64,000 nucleotides of DNA from NCBI GenBank assembly GCA_944324645.1, contig CALUXB010000003.1, positions 1 to 64,000 on the forward strand. Direction: 5' to 3'. The notes beneath the pieces are model-generated. The model saw nothing but the letters and a program-made list of their open reading frames with translations. It searched no databases and was not told where the DNA came from. Positions 41,298 through 49,599 of the stretch are shown in pieces. Position 1 is the first letter of the stretch, and each line of letters begins with the position of its first letter. The position numbers and the translations under genes are program-made. The stretch comes from an uncultured Elusimicrobiales bacterium (lineage in GTDB: Bacteria > Elusimicrobiota > Elusimicrobia > Elusimicrobiales > Elusimicrobiaceae).

Positions 41298-41894
41298 ATG
41301 AACCAAGCATTTATCCAAAAAGCCAAAAGTCTCAAACTGCTGCTGACCGACATAGACGGCGTGATGACCGACAGCAAACTGGTTTGGTACACGGACGCTA
41401 CAGGCCACCATATTGAAGTCAAAAATTTTGAATCTTTAGACGGAATGGGTATGATTTTCCTGCGCGCCTGCGGCATACGTACGGGCATTATTTCGCGCGG
41501 GTCGGCCCCGGTGCTGCAACATTGGGCCAAACTGCTTGGAATGGATATTCTGTATTATTCCACGCTCAACAAATCCGCCGCTCTTTTAGACGCGTGCGCA
41601 CGCTTTGGGGCCAAGCCGCAAGAGGCCGCTTTTATTGGAGATGACATCATTGACCTGGGCGTACTTAAAACCGCCGGTCTGCCGCTGACTGTGGCCAACG
41701 GCGTAGAAGAAGTCAAGCGCATCGCGCTTTACACTTCTCCCAAGCACGGCGGATTTGGCGCGGTGAGAGACATCTGCGAGCAAATTTTAAAAGCCCGCGG
41801 CCAGTGGGACGAAGTAGTCCGCTCCGTAGAAGAGGGAACCTTTCAAGACCCAAAAAGCCAGCTGCTTATTGTCAAAAACGATTGGAAAAAATAA
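41298..41894 (+). CDS. kdsC: 3-deoxy-D-manno-octulosonate 8-phosphate phosphatase
   Basis: KdsC dephosphorylates Kdo-8-phosphate in the Kdo branch of LPS synthesis. The 198-aa HAD protein (type C0, no cap) has DIDGVMTD (D18, D20), the Lys-containing loop and FIGDDIIDLGVL. Supports a Gram-negative, LPS-bearing cell. The next gene, a barrel protein, is 41 bases on but has its own AAAGGAG. Confidence 0.9.
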   Translation: MNQAFIQKAKSLKLLLTDIDGVMTDSKLVWYTDATGHHIEVKNFESLDGMGMIFLRACGIRTGIISRGSAPVLQHWAKLLGMDILYYSTLNKSAALLDACARFGAKPQEAAFIGDDIIDLGVLKTAGLPLTVANGVEEVKRIALYTSPKHGGFGAVRDICEQILKARGQWDEVVRSVEEGTFQDPKSQLLIVKNDWKK

Positions 41895-41935
41895 AATAAT
41901 AAGTGGATACGCAATTTTAAACACAAAGGAGTTTT

Positions 41936-42595
41936 ATGAAAAAACTATTTATCTTAGCCGCTTTGTTTTGCGCCCCCGCGCTCTATGCGGCGGAGCAGTA
42001 CACCTGCTGCTCTTATGAAGAAACCCCTAAATATGGTTTGCAGACCAACACCACCCGAGTGGAATTTTACGGCGGGGTGGCGTTGCCCGAAGAAGACTGG
42101 AGCGAAAACGGCCAAACCCTGCAGCTGGGAGACACCGGCTTTAGCGCCGGTATTGCCTTTGTGCGCAACTTATTACCTTGGCTGACTTTGGGTTTAGACG
42201 GCAACTACGCCGGTCTGAGCAATGGCGACGATTTTATCACCACTACCGGAGATACCGTCAACTACCGCTCCGGCATTGCCACAGGGATGGTGGCGGGACG
42301 CGTGTATTTATTTCCGGCTTCTATGACGCGCATTTATGGCACCGCCGGTATCGGTGCGGGTTATATGTATGCCAAAGAAAAAAACGACACTGCTGATTCC
42401 AGCGAAACGTACGACAGCACCGACATCGCCTGGATGTTGGGCGCAGGCTTGGAATTTGACATTGACGAAACCGTTGTATTTGGCGCAGAAGGCCGCTACA
42501 ACTGGGTGGGCCTGCGCGGCGATATGAAAGACCGCTTTGGCAAAGACGACTACGGTTATTGGACCATAATGTTAAAGCTGGGCGTTAAATTCTAA
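41936..42595 (+). CDS. Outer-membrane beta-barrel protein
   Basis: The 219-aa protein has a signal peptide (MKKLFILAALFCAPALYA) and porin-like strands, ending ...TIMLKLGVKF. GGVALPEEDW, AGIAFVRNLLPWLTLGLDGNYAGL and GAGLEFDIDETVVFGAEGRYNWVGL follow the pattern of the two barrels at 36-37.7 kb, but it is more distant. AAAGGAG is 6 bases before the ATG and a terminator follows. Confidence 0.82.
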   Translation: MKKLFILAALFCAPALYAAEQYTCCSYEETPKYGLQTNTTRVEFYGGVALPEEDWSENGQTLQLGDTGFSAGIAFVRNLLPWLTLGLDGNYAGLSNGDDFITTTGDTVNYRSGIATGMVAGRVYLFPASMTRIYGTAGIGAGYMYAKEKNDTADSSETYDSTDIAWMLGAGLEFDIDETVVFGAEGRYNWVGLRGDMKDRFGKDDYGYWTIMLKLGVKF

Positions 42596-42610
42596 TCGTT
42601 CTTTTTCCTA

Positions 42611-42641
42611 AAACCCGCCGCTTAAAAACGGCGGGTTTTTT
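42611..42641 (+). terminator. Terminator of the 41936-42595 gene
   Basis: AAACCCGCCG/CGGCGGGTTTTTT stem after the stop. Confidence 0.87.
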
Positions 42642-42657
42642 ATAATCCGTTTTCCTG

Positions 42658-42686
42658 CTGACAAAAAACCCCGCAACAAGTAAAAT
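42658..42686 (+). promoter_or_regulatory. Promoter of the DUF1646-like transporter gene
   Basis: CTGACA (42658-42663), 17-bp spacer and TAAAAT (42681-42686), six bases before the ATG at 42693. Confidence 0.6.
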
Positions 42687-42692
42687 ACTCTT

Positions 42693-43742
42693 ATGAACGC
42701 CGATATTTCTATGACACAATCTGTTTTGCTCAGCGCCATTGTGCTGGCGGCGCTGTTTGTGCCCTTTTTGTTCAAAAAAGTGGAAGAAGAACTGGAACTT
42801 TTTCTTTTTATTTGCGGCGCAGCAGCCGTAACCGTGTCTGGGCTTTGGAGTGGGCATTTAATAACAGAGGCGCTTAAAGAGCCTTTGCTCATTTCTATAG
42901 CGGTCTTGGTATTAGGTTTTTTATTTAAACGTTTTGGCGGACGCTTGCACTTTTGGCTGCACCGCGCCGAAGAAAAAACAGGCCCTAAATGGTTTTTGTT
43001 TTTGCTGGTTTTGATACTGGCCATTACTTCTAGCTTGATTACCGCCATCATCGCCGCGCTGATAGGGGCTGAAGTAATCAAAGGGCTGCGCCTGTCTGAA
43101 AAGCAAATGGTGCGTTTGACGGTCTATCTGTGTTTTGCCATCGGCCTGGGGGCGGTGCTGACCCCGGTGGGGGAACCGTTATCCACCATTGTTGTGGCGC
43201 GGCTGAGAGCAGAGCCGTATCAAGCCGGATTTTTCTTTTTGCTGCAATTGCTGGGCTTATGGATTTTGCCGGGCTTGTTTTTCTTTGCTGCATTGGCCTC
43301 TACACTCGGGCAGACTCCTTTAACCGACGGAACCCGCGCCACCTCTGCCGACACCAATGCAGAGGTATTAGGCCGCGCCGGAAAAGTATATCTGTTTGTT
43401 GCGGCTCTCATTTTGCTGGGGGAAGGCTTAAAGCCGCTGGCGCAACGCACGATAGGCCAGCTTTCCCGCGCAGCCTTGTATTGGATTAATACCCTCTCTG
43501 CCGTATTAGATAATGCCACTCTGGCCAGCATAGAAATTCAACCCACCTTGCCGCAGGACACCCTGGTATTTTTGCTGGTGTCTTTGGTGGTAGCCGGCGG
43601 GCTGTTGATACCCGGCAATATCCCCAATATTATTTGCGCTTCTAAATTAGAGATTAAAAGCCGCCTTTGGGCGCGCACGGCACTGCCTATAGGGCTGGGG
43701 TTAATGGCAGCTTATTTTGCCGCTTTACTGCTGTTTCTTTAA
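42693..43742 (+). CDS. DUF1646-like ion transporter
   Basis: The 349-aa protein has about ten membrane helices and motifs of DUF1646, an uncharacterised branch of the ArsB/NhaD-type ion transporters: LTPVGEPLSTIVVARL in one half, and SAVLDNATLASIEI with LIPGNIPNIICASKLEI in the other. It probably carries a cation or anion; the substrate is unknown. It has its own promoter. The stop lies about 40 bases before the mgtC start. Confidence 0.7.
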   Translation: MNADISMTQSVLLSAIVLAALFVPFLFKKVEEELELFLFICGAAAVTVSGLWSGHLITEALKEPLLISIAVLVLGFLFKRFGGRLHFWLHRAEEKTGPKWFLFLLVLILAITSSLITAIIAALIGAEVIKGLRLSEKQMVRLTVYLCFAIGLGAVLTPVGEPLSTIVVARLRAEPYQAGFFFLLQLLGLWILPGLFFFAALASTLGQTPLTDGTRATSADTNAEVLGRAGKVYLFVAALILLGEGLKPLAQRTIGQLSRAALYWINTLSAVLDNATLASIEIQPTLPQDTLVFLLVSLVVAGGLLIPGNIPNIICASKLEIKSRLWARTALPIGLGLMAAYFAALLLFL

Positions 43743-43767
43743 TTCCGCCGCTGTTGACGCGTTTTGC

Positions 43768-43773
43768 TATAAT
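43768..43773 (+). promoter_or_regulatory. -10 box six bases before ATG of the MgtC family gene
   Basis: TGC-TATAAT, six bases, then ATG at 43780. Confidence 0.55.
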
Positions 43774-43779
43774 AAAACT

Positions 43780-44409
43780 ATGGAAGATTTTATCGTAAAA
43801 GTAGTTTTGGCTTTGGTGTTGGGCGGCATTATGGGGCTGGAACGGGAATATAACGAAAAACCCGCCGGCTATGCCACCAACTCCATCATCTGCTTGGGAG
43901 CCGCCTTATTCACAATGCTTTCGCTGCATATGTCGGAAATGGGGGGCGACCCGGGCCGTATTGCAGCGCAAATTGTTTCCGGGGTAGGTTTTTTGGGCGC
44001 GGGAGCGATTTTGCGCGAAGGCAATAAAATTTCCGGTTTGACCACCGCCGCCGCAGTATGGCTGGTAGCTGCCGTGGGTATGGCGGTAGGTTTTGGCCAA
44101 TATTTGCTGGCTTCTACCGCTTGCGCAGCCGCTATTTTATTACAGCTGGGCGTACGGCGCACTTTAGGTTTGTTGGAGCAGCTGCGCCGCTATGATACCA
44201 TTTTTCTCACCTGCGCCCCCAGCTGGGAAGTAGTGGATAAAATTTGTTCTGAAATAGAAAAACAAAACGTACAGATTCTTAAAAAGATGGTTACCAAGCA
44301 CGACAAACAGTTTTCGGTCGCTATCGTAGCCACCTTTACCGGAAGGGAATTTCAAAGAATTACCAAAGAACTGTTGGAAATGCCCGACGTATATAGTCTG
44401 TACAAATAA
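43780..44409 (+). CDS. MgtC/SapB family membrane protein
   Basis: The 209-aa protein has the MgtC pattern: [34 protein letters not shown], then [37 protein letters not shown], with about four or five helices, and an ACT-like cytosolic C-terminal domain (about 150-209). Role is uncertain; family members are linked to magnesium limitation and host survival. The ATG at 43780 fits the family start and the -10 spacing; an upstream start at 43717 would lie inside the preceding gene. Confidence 0.88.
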   Translation: MEDFIVKVVLALVLGGIMGLEREYNEKPAGYATNSIICLGAALFTMLSLHMSEMGGDPGRIAAQIVSGVGFLGAGAILREGNKISGLTTAAAVWLVAAVGMAVGFGQYLLASTACAAAILLQLGVRRTLGLLEQLRRYDTIFLTCAPSWEVVDKICSEIEKQNVQILKKMVTKHDKQFSVAIVATFTGREFQRITKELLEMPDVYSLYK

Positions 44410-44429
44410 AAGGAGCTGTTCTTATATCT

Positions 44430-45554
44430 ATGTCTGAAAACCCAATACCGCTGTTTAATCTGCAAAAACAACACGAACAATTAAAGCCTGAGCTCAACGC
44501 CGCGGCGTTAGATGCACTGAACTCTATGCACTGGCTGCTTGGGCCGCAAACAGAAGCTTTTGAAAATGAATTTGCCGAAACGATTGGCGTAAAACATTGC
44601 ATTTCCTGCTCTTCGGGCGCCAGCGCCATTCAAATCGCTTTAGGCGCAGCAGGCATTGGCGAAGGGGACGAAGTCATCACTACGCCTTTTACGTTTATCG
44701 CTACTACGTCTTCTATTTCTCTGACGGGCGCCAAATTTGTTTTTGCTGACATTGACCCCCGCACCTACAATATTGACCCGCAGGATATTGAACGCAAAAT
44801 CACCAAAAAAACCAAAGCCATTTTGCCGGTGCATTTGTATGGATTCCCGGCCAATATGGACGCTATTATGAACCTGGCGCGCGAACACGATTTGCGCGTA
44901 ATAGAAGACTGCGCCCAAGCCCACCTGGCTACTGCCGACGGCGTAAAAGTGGGCGGCATTGGCGATGCGGGTGCATTTAGCTTTTACCCCAGCAAAAATT
45001 TAGGCGCGTGCGGAGACGCGGGTGCCATTACCACCAACGACGATGATATTGCCGACCGCTGCCGCAGCCTGCGCCACAGCGGCCGGGCCAAAAACAAAGC
45101 CTACGAGTATGATTTGGAAGGCTCCACTTTGCGTATGGACGAAGTGCAGGCCGCTATCCTGCGCGTAAAATTGCGCCATTTGCAGGACTGGACCGATGCC
45201 CGCCAAAAAGTGGCGGCTTTGTATGAAGAAGGCTTGCAAGGGCTGCCGGTGGTTACCCCGCCGACGCCGCCAGCCGGTTATTCCCAGTCTTATTACGTTT
45301 ATACCATTCGCGCCGAACGCCGTGACGAGCTGCAGCAATACCTTAAAGAACACGGAATTGGCTCTGCCGTCTATTATCCGGTGCCTTTGTATAAACAACC
45401 GGCATACAAACATTTGGGGCTGAAAGCACAAGATTATCCAAATGCTGAAAAAGCCGCACAAGAAGTCCTTTCTATCCCGATGTTTCCGGAACTTTCACAA
45501 GAGCAAGTCAGCCGGGTGTGCGACACTATACGAAACTTCTACGAAGGTAAATAG
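44430..45554 (+). CDS. DegT/DnrJ/EryC1/StrS family aminotransferase
   Basis: PLP enzymes of this family aminate keto-sugars for surface polysaccharides. The 374-aa protein has [11 protein letters not shown], the EDCAQAHLA site (D160) and the PLP-binding Lys189 in [24 protein letters not shown] precedes the ATG. No other sugar genes are adjacent, so the substrate is unknown. A strong terminator follows. Confidence 0.9.
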   Translation: MSENPIPLFNLQKQHEQLKPELNAAALDALNSMHWLLGPQTEAFENEFAETIGVKHCISCSSGASAIQIALGAAGIGEGDEVITTPFTFIATTSSISLTGAKFVFADIDPRTYNIDPQDIERKITKKTKAILPVHLYGFPANMDAIMNLAREHDLRVIEDCAQAHLATADGVKVGGIGDAGAFSFYPSKNLGACGDAGAITTNDDDIADRCRSLRHSGRAKNKAYEYDLEGSTLRMDEVQAAILRVKLRHLQDWTDARQKVAALYEEGLQGLPVVTPPTPPAGYSQSYYVYTIRAERRDELQQYLKEHGIGSAVYYPVPLYKQPAYKHLGLKAQDYPNAEKAAQEVLSIPMFPELSQEQVSRVCDTIRNFYEGK

Positions 45555-45556
45555 AT

Positions 45557-45587
45557 AAACCCCCGGGTTAAATCCCCGGGGGTTTTT
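45557..45587 (+). terminator. Terminator of the DegT family gene
   Basis: CCCCCGGG/CCCGGGGG stem followed by TTTTT. Confidence 0.88.
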
Positions 45588-46487
45588 ATAAAAATTTTTC
45601 ACACAAAAACCCGAGGGTAAATCTAAAAAAACAAACCTCCGCAAAAAATCTTTTCTATTATATGCCGTTTGGTATGACGGGAAAAGCAAAACGGTAATTT
45701 AAAAATACACGCCCTAGATTTGCGCCTAAGATTTTTATCCCTTACCAAAGGCTCTTTTCTTTTTACATACTTTTAATAGCGTGGCTGCGCTGCACCCGAC
45801 GGCAATTCTTACAAAAACACGGTTGCCTCTTAAACCGAAAATATATTTTTCTCCAACTCCTTTCCTATATTGTAAAAAACAATCAAACAGCGCGGCTGTT
45901 TTTGTATGCAAAAAAATAATTTTTAGGCAACCTAACTTTTTCTTTTCTCTAAAGTAAGTTTTCCTAACTTATGGTTTTTCCTTTTGCGTTGCCTCGGTGC
46001 GTTTTCTTGCCCCACGGTTTGCAGAGACCTCCCCTTTTACAGATGCCGCATTGGATTAAACGTTTTTTGCATTAACAAAGGCTTTGTGTTTTTGCTGTTT
46101 TTGCATTCAAGCAAGCGCCTCTTGTTTTTAAAAAAGAAAATATACTTTTTCTTTCTGCCTCATAAAAAGGTCCTAAATCCTTTTTTAGGCTATTTGAAAG
46201 CGTTTTTATAAAGAAAGCAGCCCTTTTCCCCGTCGGAGAAAACTGATTTCTTGCAAAAACCCTGTTTTTAGGCGTTTTAAAAGAAAAAACAGAGAAAGAC
46301 TGCCGAGCTCCGCCAAAAAGCTTTCTTTTGGGCTGTTATAGGGGAAAACCCCTGTTTTTAGAGGTTTTAGATGTATGTGCAGGACCGCAAAAGCTTTCCC
46401 CATACAAAAAACGAGTAAAAGTAAGCTAAAAAATGCTAGATAACAAATTTTCAATCCGCTGGAACATATCCGCCTTTAATAAAGCAT
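45588..46487. other. Gene-free AT-rich spacer, about 0.9 kb
   Basis: This is the longest stretch without a supportable gene. The forward strand is T-rich. It holds several A/T hairpins and imperfect direct repeats around CTGTTTTTAGgcGTTTTAA (46262 and 46353). A forward intrinsic terminator is at 46340-46360. It lies between a degT gene and parB. A non-coding RNA or a chromosome-organisation region is possible; I see no recognisable RNA family. Confidence 0.5.
46340..46360 (+). terminator. Forward hairpin with T tract in the spacer
   Basis: AGGGG-aaaa-CCCCT followed by GTTTTT, with no upstream forward gene within 780 bases. It suggests the end of an unannotated RNA. Confidence 0.45.
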
Positions 46488-46521
46488 AAAAAAACGGGCC
46501 CGGAAACCGGACCCGTTTTTT
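46488..46521 (-). terminator. Terminator of parAB
   Basis: AAAACGGGtCCGG/CCGGgCCCGTTTT stem with a T7 run on the reverse strand, 14 bases past the parB stop. Confidence 0.85.
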
Positions 46522-46534
46522 AAAGCATAGACTA

Positions 46535-47428
46535 TTATAACAACTTTGTTTTTAAGCGGCTGGCTAAATTATCCAACTCTTCTAAAGAATGGTATTGAAT
46601 AATCAGCACTCCTTTGGACATTTTTTTACCATAGCGCACTTCTACCTTAGTGCCCAAAGCAGCCTGTAACTCATTTTCAAAAGAGGCCACCTCCGGCGGT
46701 TTGGGCAGCTTTTGCGCGCCGGCAGGCTGCAAGAGTGCCCGGGCAGCATCTTCGGCCTGGCGGACGGACATTTTGGTCTTTTTCATTCGTTGAAAAAGCG
46801 TTTCTTTTTTAGCGGGATCTGCTAACATCAATAAAGCTTTGCCGTGCCCTTCCGTAATCGTTCCGTCCTGCAAGGCCTCCTGCATATGCTGCGGCAATTC
46901 CAATAGACGCAAAGAATTGGAAACGGCTCCCTTGGATTTCCCACAATACTGGGCCAAATCCGTTTGAGAAATGCCAAATTTATTCATCAAATTGCGGTAT
47001 CCTAAGGCAGTTTCTATAGGGTTTAAATCTTCGCGTTGGATGTTTTCTATCAAGGCTAAAGCGCACATTTGTTGGTCTGTCAGCGCCTTATGCACTAAGG
47101 CGTCTATTTCCGTCAAACCAGCCAATTGGCTGGCACGGAAGCGGCGTTCCCCAACCACAATTTCATACTTATCCAGGCCCGCGTCATATACCACTACAAT
47201 GGGCTGGGTTAAGCCGTGCTCCTGGATAGATTGTGCCAATTCCTGCAATTTTTCTTCATCAAAAAACCGCCGGGGCTGGAAACGGTTGGGAATAATTTTA
47301 TCCAAAGCAATCTTTTGCACAGCCGGGCCGGAAGCGTTATCCGAGTGGGAAGCGGTAGGGGTATTTAGTGCATCTTGGGTTTGTTTGAGCAGAGCGTCTA
47401 ATCCTTTGCCTAATGCTTGTCTGGCCAT
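46535..47428 (-). CDS. parB: Chromosome-partitioning protein ParB
   Basis: ParB binds parS and spreads to form the partition complex; the family is a CTP-dependent clamp. The 297-aa protein has a ParB-N CTPase domain with GERRFRASQLAG and ENIQREDLNPIETA, then a helix-turn-helix (SQTDLAQYCGKSKGAVSNSLRLLELP) and a C-terminal dimer domain. parA ends 2 bases before its start. Four parS-like palindromes lie upstream at 48.3-49.6 kb. Confidence 0.95.
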   Translation of the reverse strand: MARQALGKGLDALLKQTQDALNTPTASHSDNASGPAVQKIALDKIIPNRFQPRRFFDEEKLQELAQSIQEHGLTQPIVVVYDAGLDKYEIVVGERRFRASQLAGLTEIDALVHKALTDQQMCALALIENIQREDLNPIETALGYRNLMNKFGISQTDLAQYCGKSKGAVSNSLRLLELPQHMQEALQDGTITEGHGKALLMLADPAKKETLFQRMKKTKMSVRQAEDAARALLQPAGAQKLPKPPEVASFENELQAALGTKVEVRYGKKMSKGVLIIQYHSLEELDNLASRLKTKLL

Positions 47429-47430
47429 AT

Positions 47431-48264
47431 TTATCCTCCAAAATCATAATTATAACTTCCGGAAGTTGTTTCTTCCGGTTTAATAAAGTCTGCCACATTG
47501 GCGCCGCGGCGGGCTAAAAATTCCACCGCCAGCTGCACATACGCATTGGCGCCACGGCAAGTAGGGTCATAATCAAAAATAGATTGCCCAAAGCTGGGAG
47601 CTTCTGCCAAACGGATATTGCGCGGAATGGGCGTTTTATAAACCTTATCTCCAAAAAAGCGGCTGACTTCTTCAAATACTTGTTTAGAGAGATTCATACG
47701 GGCATCATACATTGTCAGCAGGCCGCCATCCAATTTCAAGTTATTATTTAGAAATTGCTTAATTTTAGAAATGGTGGTCATAAAATGGGCCAAGCCTTCC
47801 ATAGCATAATATTCGCATTGTACCGGGGTAATAACGCTATCTGCCGCCATAAGGGCATTTAAAGTTAAAAGCCCTAAAGAAGGAGGACAGTCTATAATAA
47901 TGTAGCGGTACATTTTGCGCAAAGGCGTCAACGCTTCCCGCAGCATATTTTCGCGTCCGCGGATATTGACCAATTCTACTTCGGCTCCTGCCAAATTTTT
48001 ACAAGTAGGAATCACGTCTAACATTTCATTAGAAGTTTGCCGCACTACTTCTTCAAAAGTAGCGTTCTTGGTTAACAAATGATATACCGATTTCTCCCCG
48101 TCAGCCAGGCTAATGCCTAAACCAGAGCCAGCATTCCCTTGTGGGTCAAAGTCTATTAATAATACTTCTTGGTCTAAATATGCTAGAGCATAGGCTAGAT
48201 TGATAGCAGTTGTAGTTTTGCCTACGCCGCCTTTTTGGTTTGCTATGGCAATTATTTCTCCCAT
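47431..48264 (-). CDS. parA: Chromosome-partitioning ATPase ParA (Soj)
   Basis: ParA is a Walker ATPase that moves ParB-parS complexes. The 277-aa protein has a deviant Walker A KGGVGKTTTAINL (about 11-23), the switch DFDPQGNAGSGLG, and DCPPSLGLLTLNAL. A perfect GGAGG lies before the ATG. The 330-base region upstream has three parS-like palindromes and DnaA boxes. Confidence 0.95.
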   Translation of the reverse strand: MGEIIAIANQKGGVGKTTTAINLAYALAYLDQEVLLIDFDPQGNAGSGLGISLADGEKSVYHLLTKNATFEEVVRQTSNEMLDVIPTCKNLAGAEVELVNIRGRENMLREALTPLRKMYRYIIIDCPPSLGLLTLNALMAADSVITPVQCEYYAMEGLAHFMTTISKIKQFLNNNLKLDGGLLTMYDARMNLSKQVFEEVSRFFGDKVYKTPIPRNIRLAEAPSFGQSIFDYDPTCRGANAYVQLAVEFLARRGANVADFIKPEETTSGSYNYDFGG

Positions 48265-48316
48265 AAATCCTCCGTTAAGATATTAAACCATAAAAAAACA
48301 AGAAAAGCAAGTTGTA

Positions 48317-48334
48317 AGTTTTCACGTGGAAACA
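48317..48334. other. parS-like site 1
   Basis: AGTTTTCACGTGGAAACA, centred on CACGTG at 48323-48328; close to the bacterial parS consensus TGTTTCACGTGAAACA in its core. Confidence 0.75.
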
Positions 48335-48434
48335 AAAACCATTTATAAATATTTTAAAATTTTTCTACAAACTTATATGGCTGTGTTAAAAGATTACTGC
48401 TTGATTTGTCCGTGCAAAGATTAAAACGATTCTC

Positions 48435-48452
48435 TGTTTTCACGTGAAAACA
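48435..48452. other. parS-like site 2 (perfect 18-bp palindrome)
   Basis: TGTTTTCACGTGAAAACA; an exact palindrome. Confidence 0.85.
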
Positions 48453-48471
48453 AGAGCGCTGTTTTCTTTAG

Positions 48472-48480
48472 TTATCCACA
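48472..48480 (+). other. DnaA box
   Basis: TTATCCACA, exact consensus. Confidence 0.75.
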
Positions 48481-48500
48481 AGCTTTGTGGTTGTGGAAAA

Positions 48501-48516
48501 GTTTCCACGTGGAAAC
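48501..48516. other. parS-like site 3 (perfect 16-bp palindrome)
   Basis: GTTTCCACGTGGAAAC; an exact palindrome. A DnaA-box variant (TGTGGAAAA) is at 48492-48500. Confidence 0.85.
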
Positions 48517-48545
48517 AAATCCGCTATATGTCTATTGTGAATTTC

Positions 48546-48554
48546 TGTGGATAA
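48546..48554 (-). other. DnaA box
   Basis: TGTGGATAA, the exact consensus on the reverse strand. Confidence 0.75.
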
Positions 48555-48593
48555 CCGAAAAACAAGCAGCACTGCTCCTAACACTTTTAGGGG

Positions 48594-49571
48594 TTATTTA
48601 ATTAGCCGAATGCGGTTTAAAGGCCAATGGATAAACCAAGCAGTGCCCTTAATATTTTTGCGGGGAACGGGGCCCCAAAAACGAGAATCACACGAATTAT
48701 CCCGGTTGTCACCCATAGCAAAATAAGAGTCTTCCGGCACAACAACGGGGCCAAAATCGTCACGCAAAGAAATGCCAAACACATCTTCTAATTTGCGGTC
48801 TTCCCACAGAGATTGATAAACAACAGCATCCAACTCTTCTGGGGCAGAAAGACGCTGCAACGGTTCAAAAATTTCATATCCGTGCAAGGGAACCTTTTCA
48901 TCGTTAATATACAGCTCTCCTGCTTTAACTTCCACCTTATCCCCCGGCATAGCGACTACTCTTTTTACATAATCGCGCCCATATTGATAACCGCCGCAAT
49001 TAATTTGCTCCGGGCTGTCTGCCGGAAAAGAGAAAACAATAATATCCCCCGGCTGAATTTGTTTAAATTCACCAAAGCGAATCTGCGTCAATGGAACGCG
49101 AAAGCCATAAGCCGCTTTATTTACAAACAAATGGTCCCCAATTAATAAGGTATTTTGCATAGAAGCGGAAGGAATCTTAAAAGCTTGTATAAAAAAGAAC
49201 ATTACAATAGAAGCTACAAATCCGGCAAAATAGACCGTATTGGCCCAATCTAAATCTACCTTGATCAAATCTTGGCGCGCCCCCTGCTTTTTCTTTCTGG
49301 CTGAAAAGAACCCATATACTGCCATAGTTGCTATTACCAGCCAAACCAAAACCTCTTTACCAGAGATTCCCTTCTCTGGCAAAACAGAGGCCGAACTATT
49401 CATAATAAAACTAAAAATATAATACGCACAACCCAATATTAACACTAAAAACAGAGAATGCCATAAACCGAAAGAGACGGGGGTTTCTAACTTATTTTTA
49501 CGAAATAAACGCCGACTAATCCAGGCAAACAAATACATTATACAAGCTGCAATAAAAAGTCTCTGTTCCAT
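48594..49571 (-). CDS. lepB: Signal peptidase I
   Basis: It removes signal peptides from exported proteins. The 325-aa protein has four N-terminal hydrophobic segments (about 5-20, 36-57, 74-90, 112-131), then catalytic Ser137 in KIPSASM, Lys203 in DYVKRVVAMPGD, and box E GDNRDNSCDSRFWGPV. The extra N-terminal helices make it longer than most family members. AGGGAG lies before the ATG, right after parS site 4. Confidence 0.93.
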   Translation of the reverse strand: MEQRLFIAACIMYLFAWISRRLFRKNKLETPVSFGLWHSLFLVLILGCAYYIFSFIMNSSASVLPEKGISGKEVLVWLVIATMAVYGFFSARKKKQGARQDLIKVDLDWANTVYFAGFVASIVMFFFIQAFKIPSASMQNTLLIGDHLFVNKAAYGFRVPLTQIRFGEFKQIQPGDIIVFSFPADSPEQINCGGYQYGRDYVKRVVAMPGDKVEVKAGELYINDEKVPLHGYEIFEPLQRLSAPEELDAVVYQSLWEDRKLEDVFGISLRDDFGPVVVPEDSYFAMGDNRDNSCDSRFWGPVPRKNIKGTAWFIHWPLNRIRLIK

Positions 49572-49581
49572 ATTTTCTCCC

Positions 49582-49599
49582 TGTTTTCACGTGGAAACT
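49582..49599. other. parS-like site 4
   Basis: TGTTTTCACGTGGAAACT. It overlaps the stop of the glycosyltransferase gene and lies just before lepB, 1.07 kb from site 3. Confidence 0.75.

Larger units (their letters stand above)
48265..48593. other. parS/DnaA-box spacer upstream of parA
   Basis: This gene-free stretch has three CACGTG-centred palindromes and two perfect DnaA boxes plus a variant in about 240 bases. It is a partition centromere and possibly part of the origin. Confidence 0.75.

Noticed and set aside
46206..46454. Reverse ORF of 82 aa with a signal-peptide-like start
   Set aside because: It starts with TTG, has no Shine-Dalgarno, and its body is built from the local A/T repeats (LKPLKTGVF, LKRLKTGFL), so it is likely a by-product of T-rich DNA.
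45588..46487. tmRNA, SRP RNA or 6S RNA in the large spacer
   Set aside because: None of the conserved words of these RNAs (T-arm with CCA end, SRP tetraloop region, 6S closing stem) could be found.
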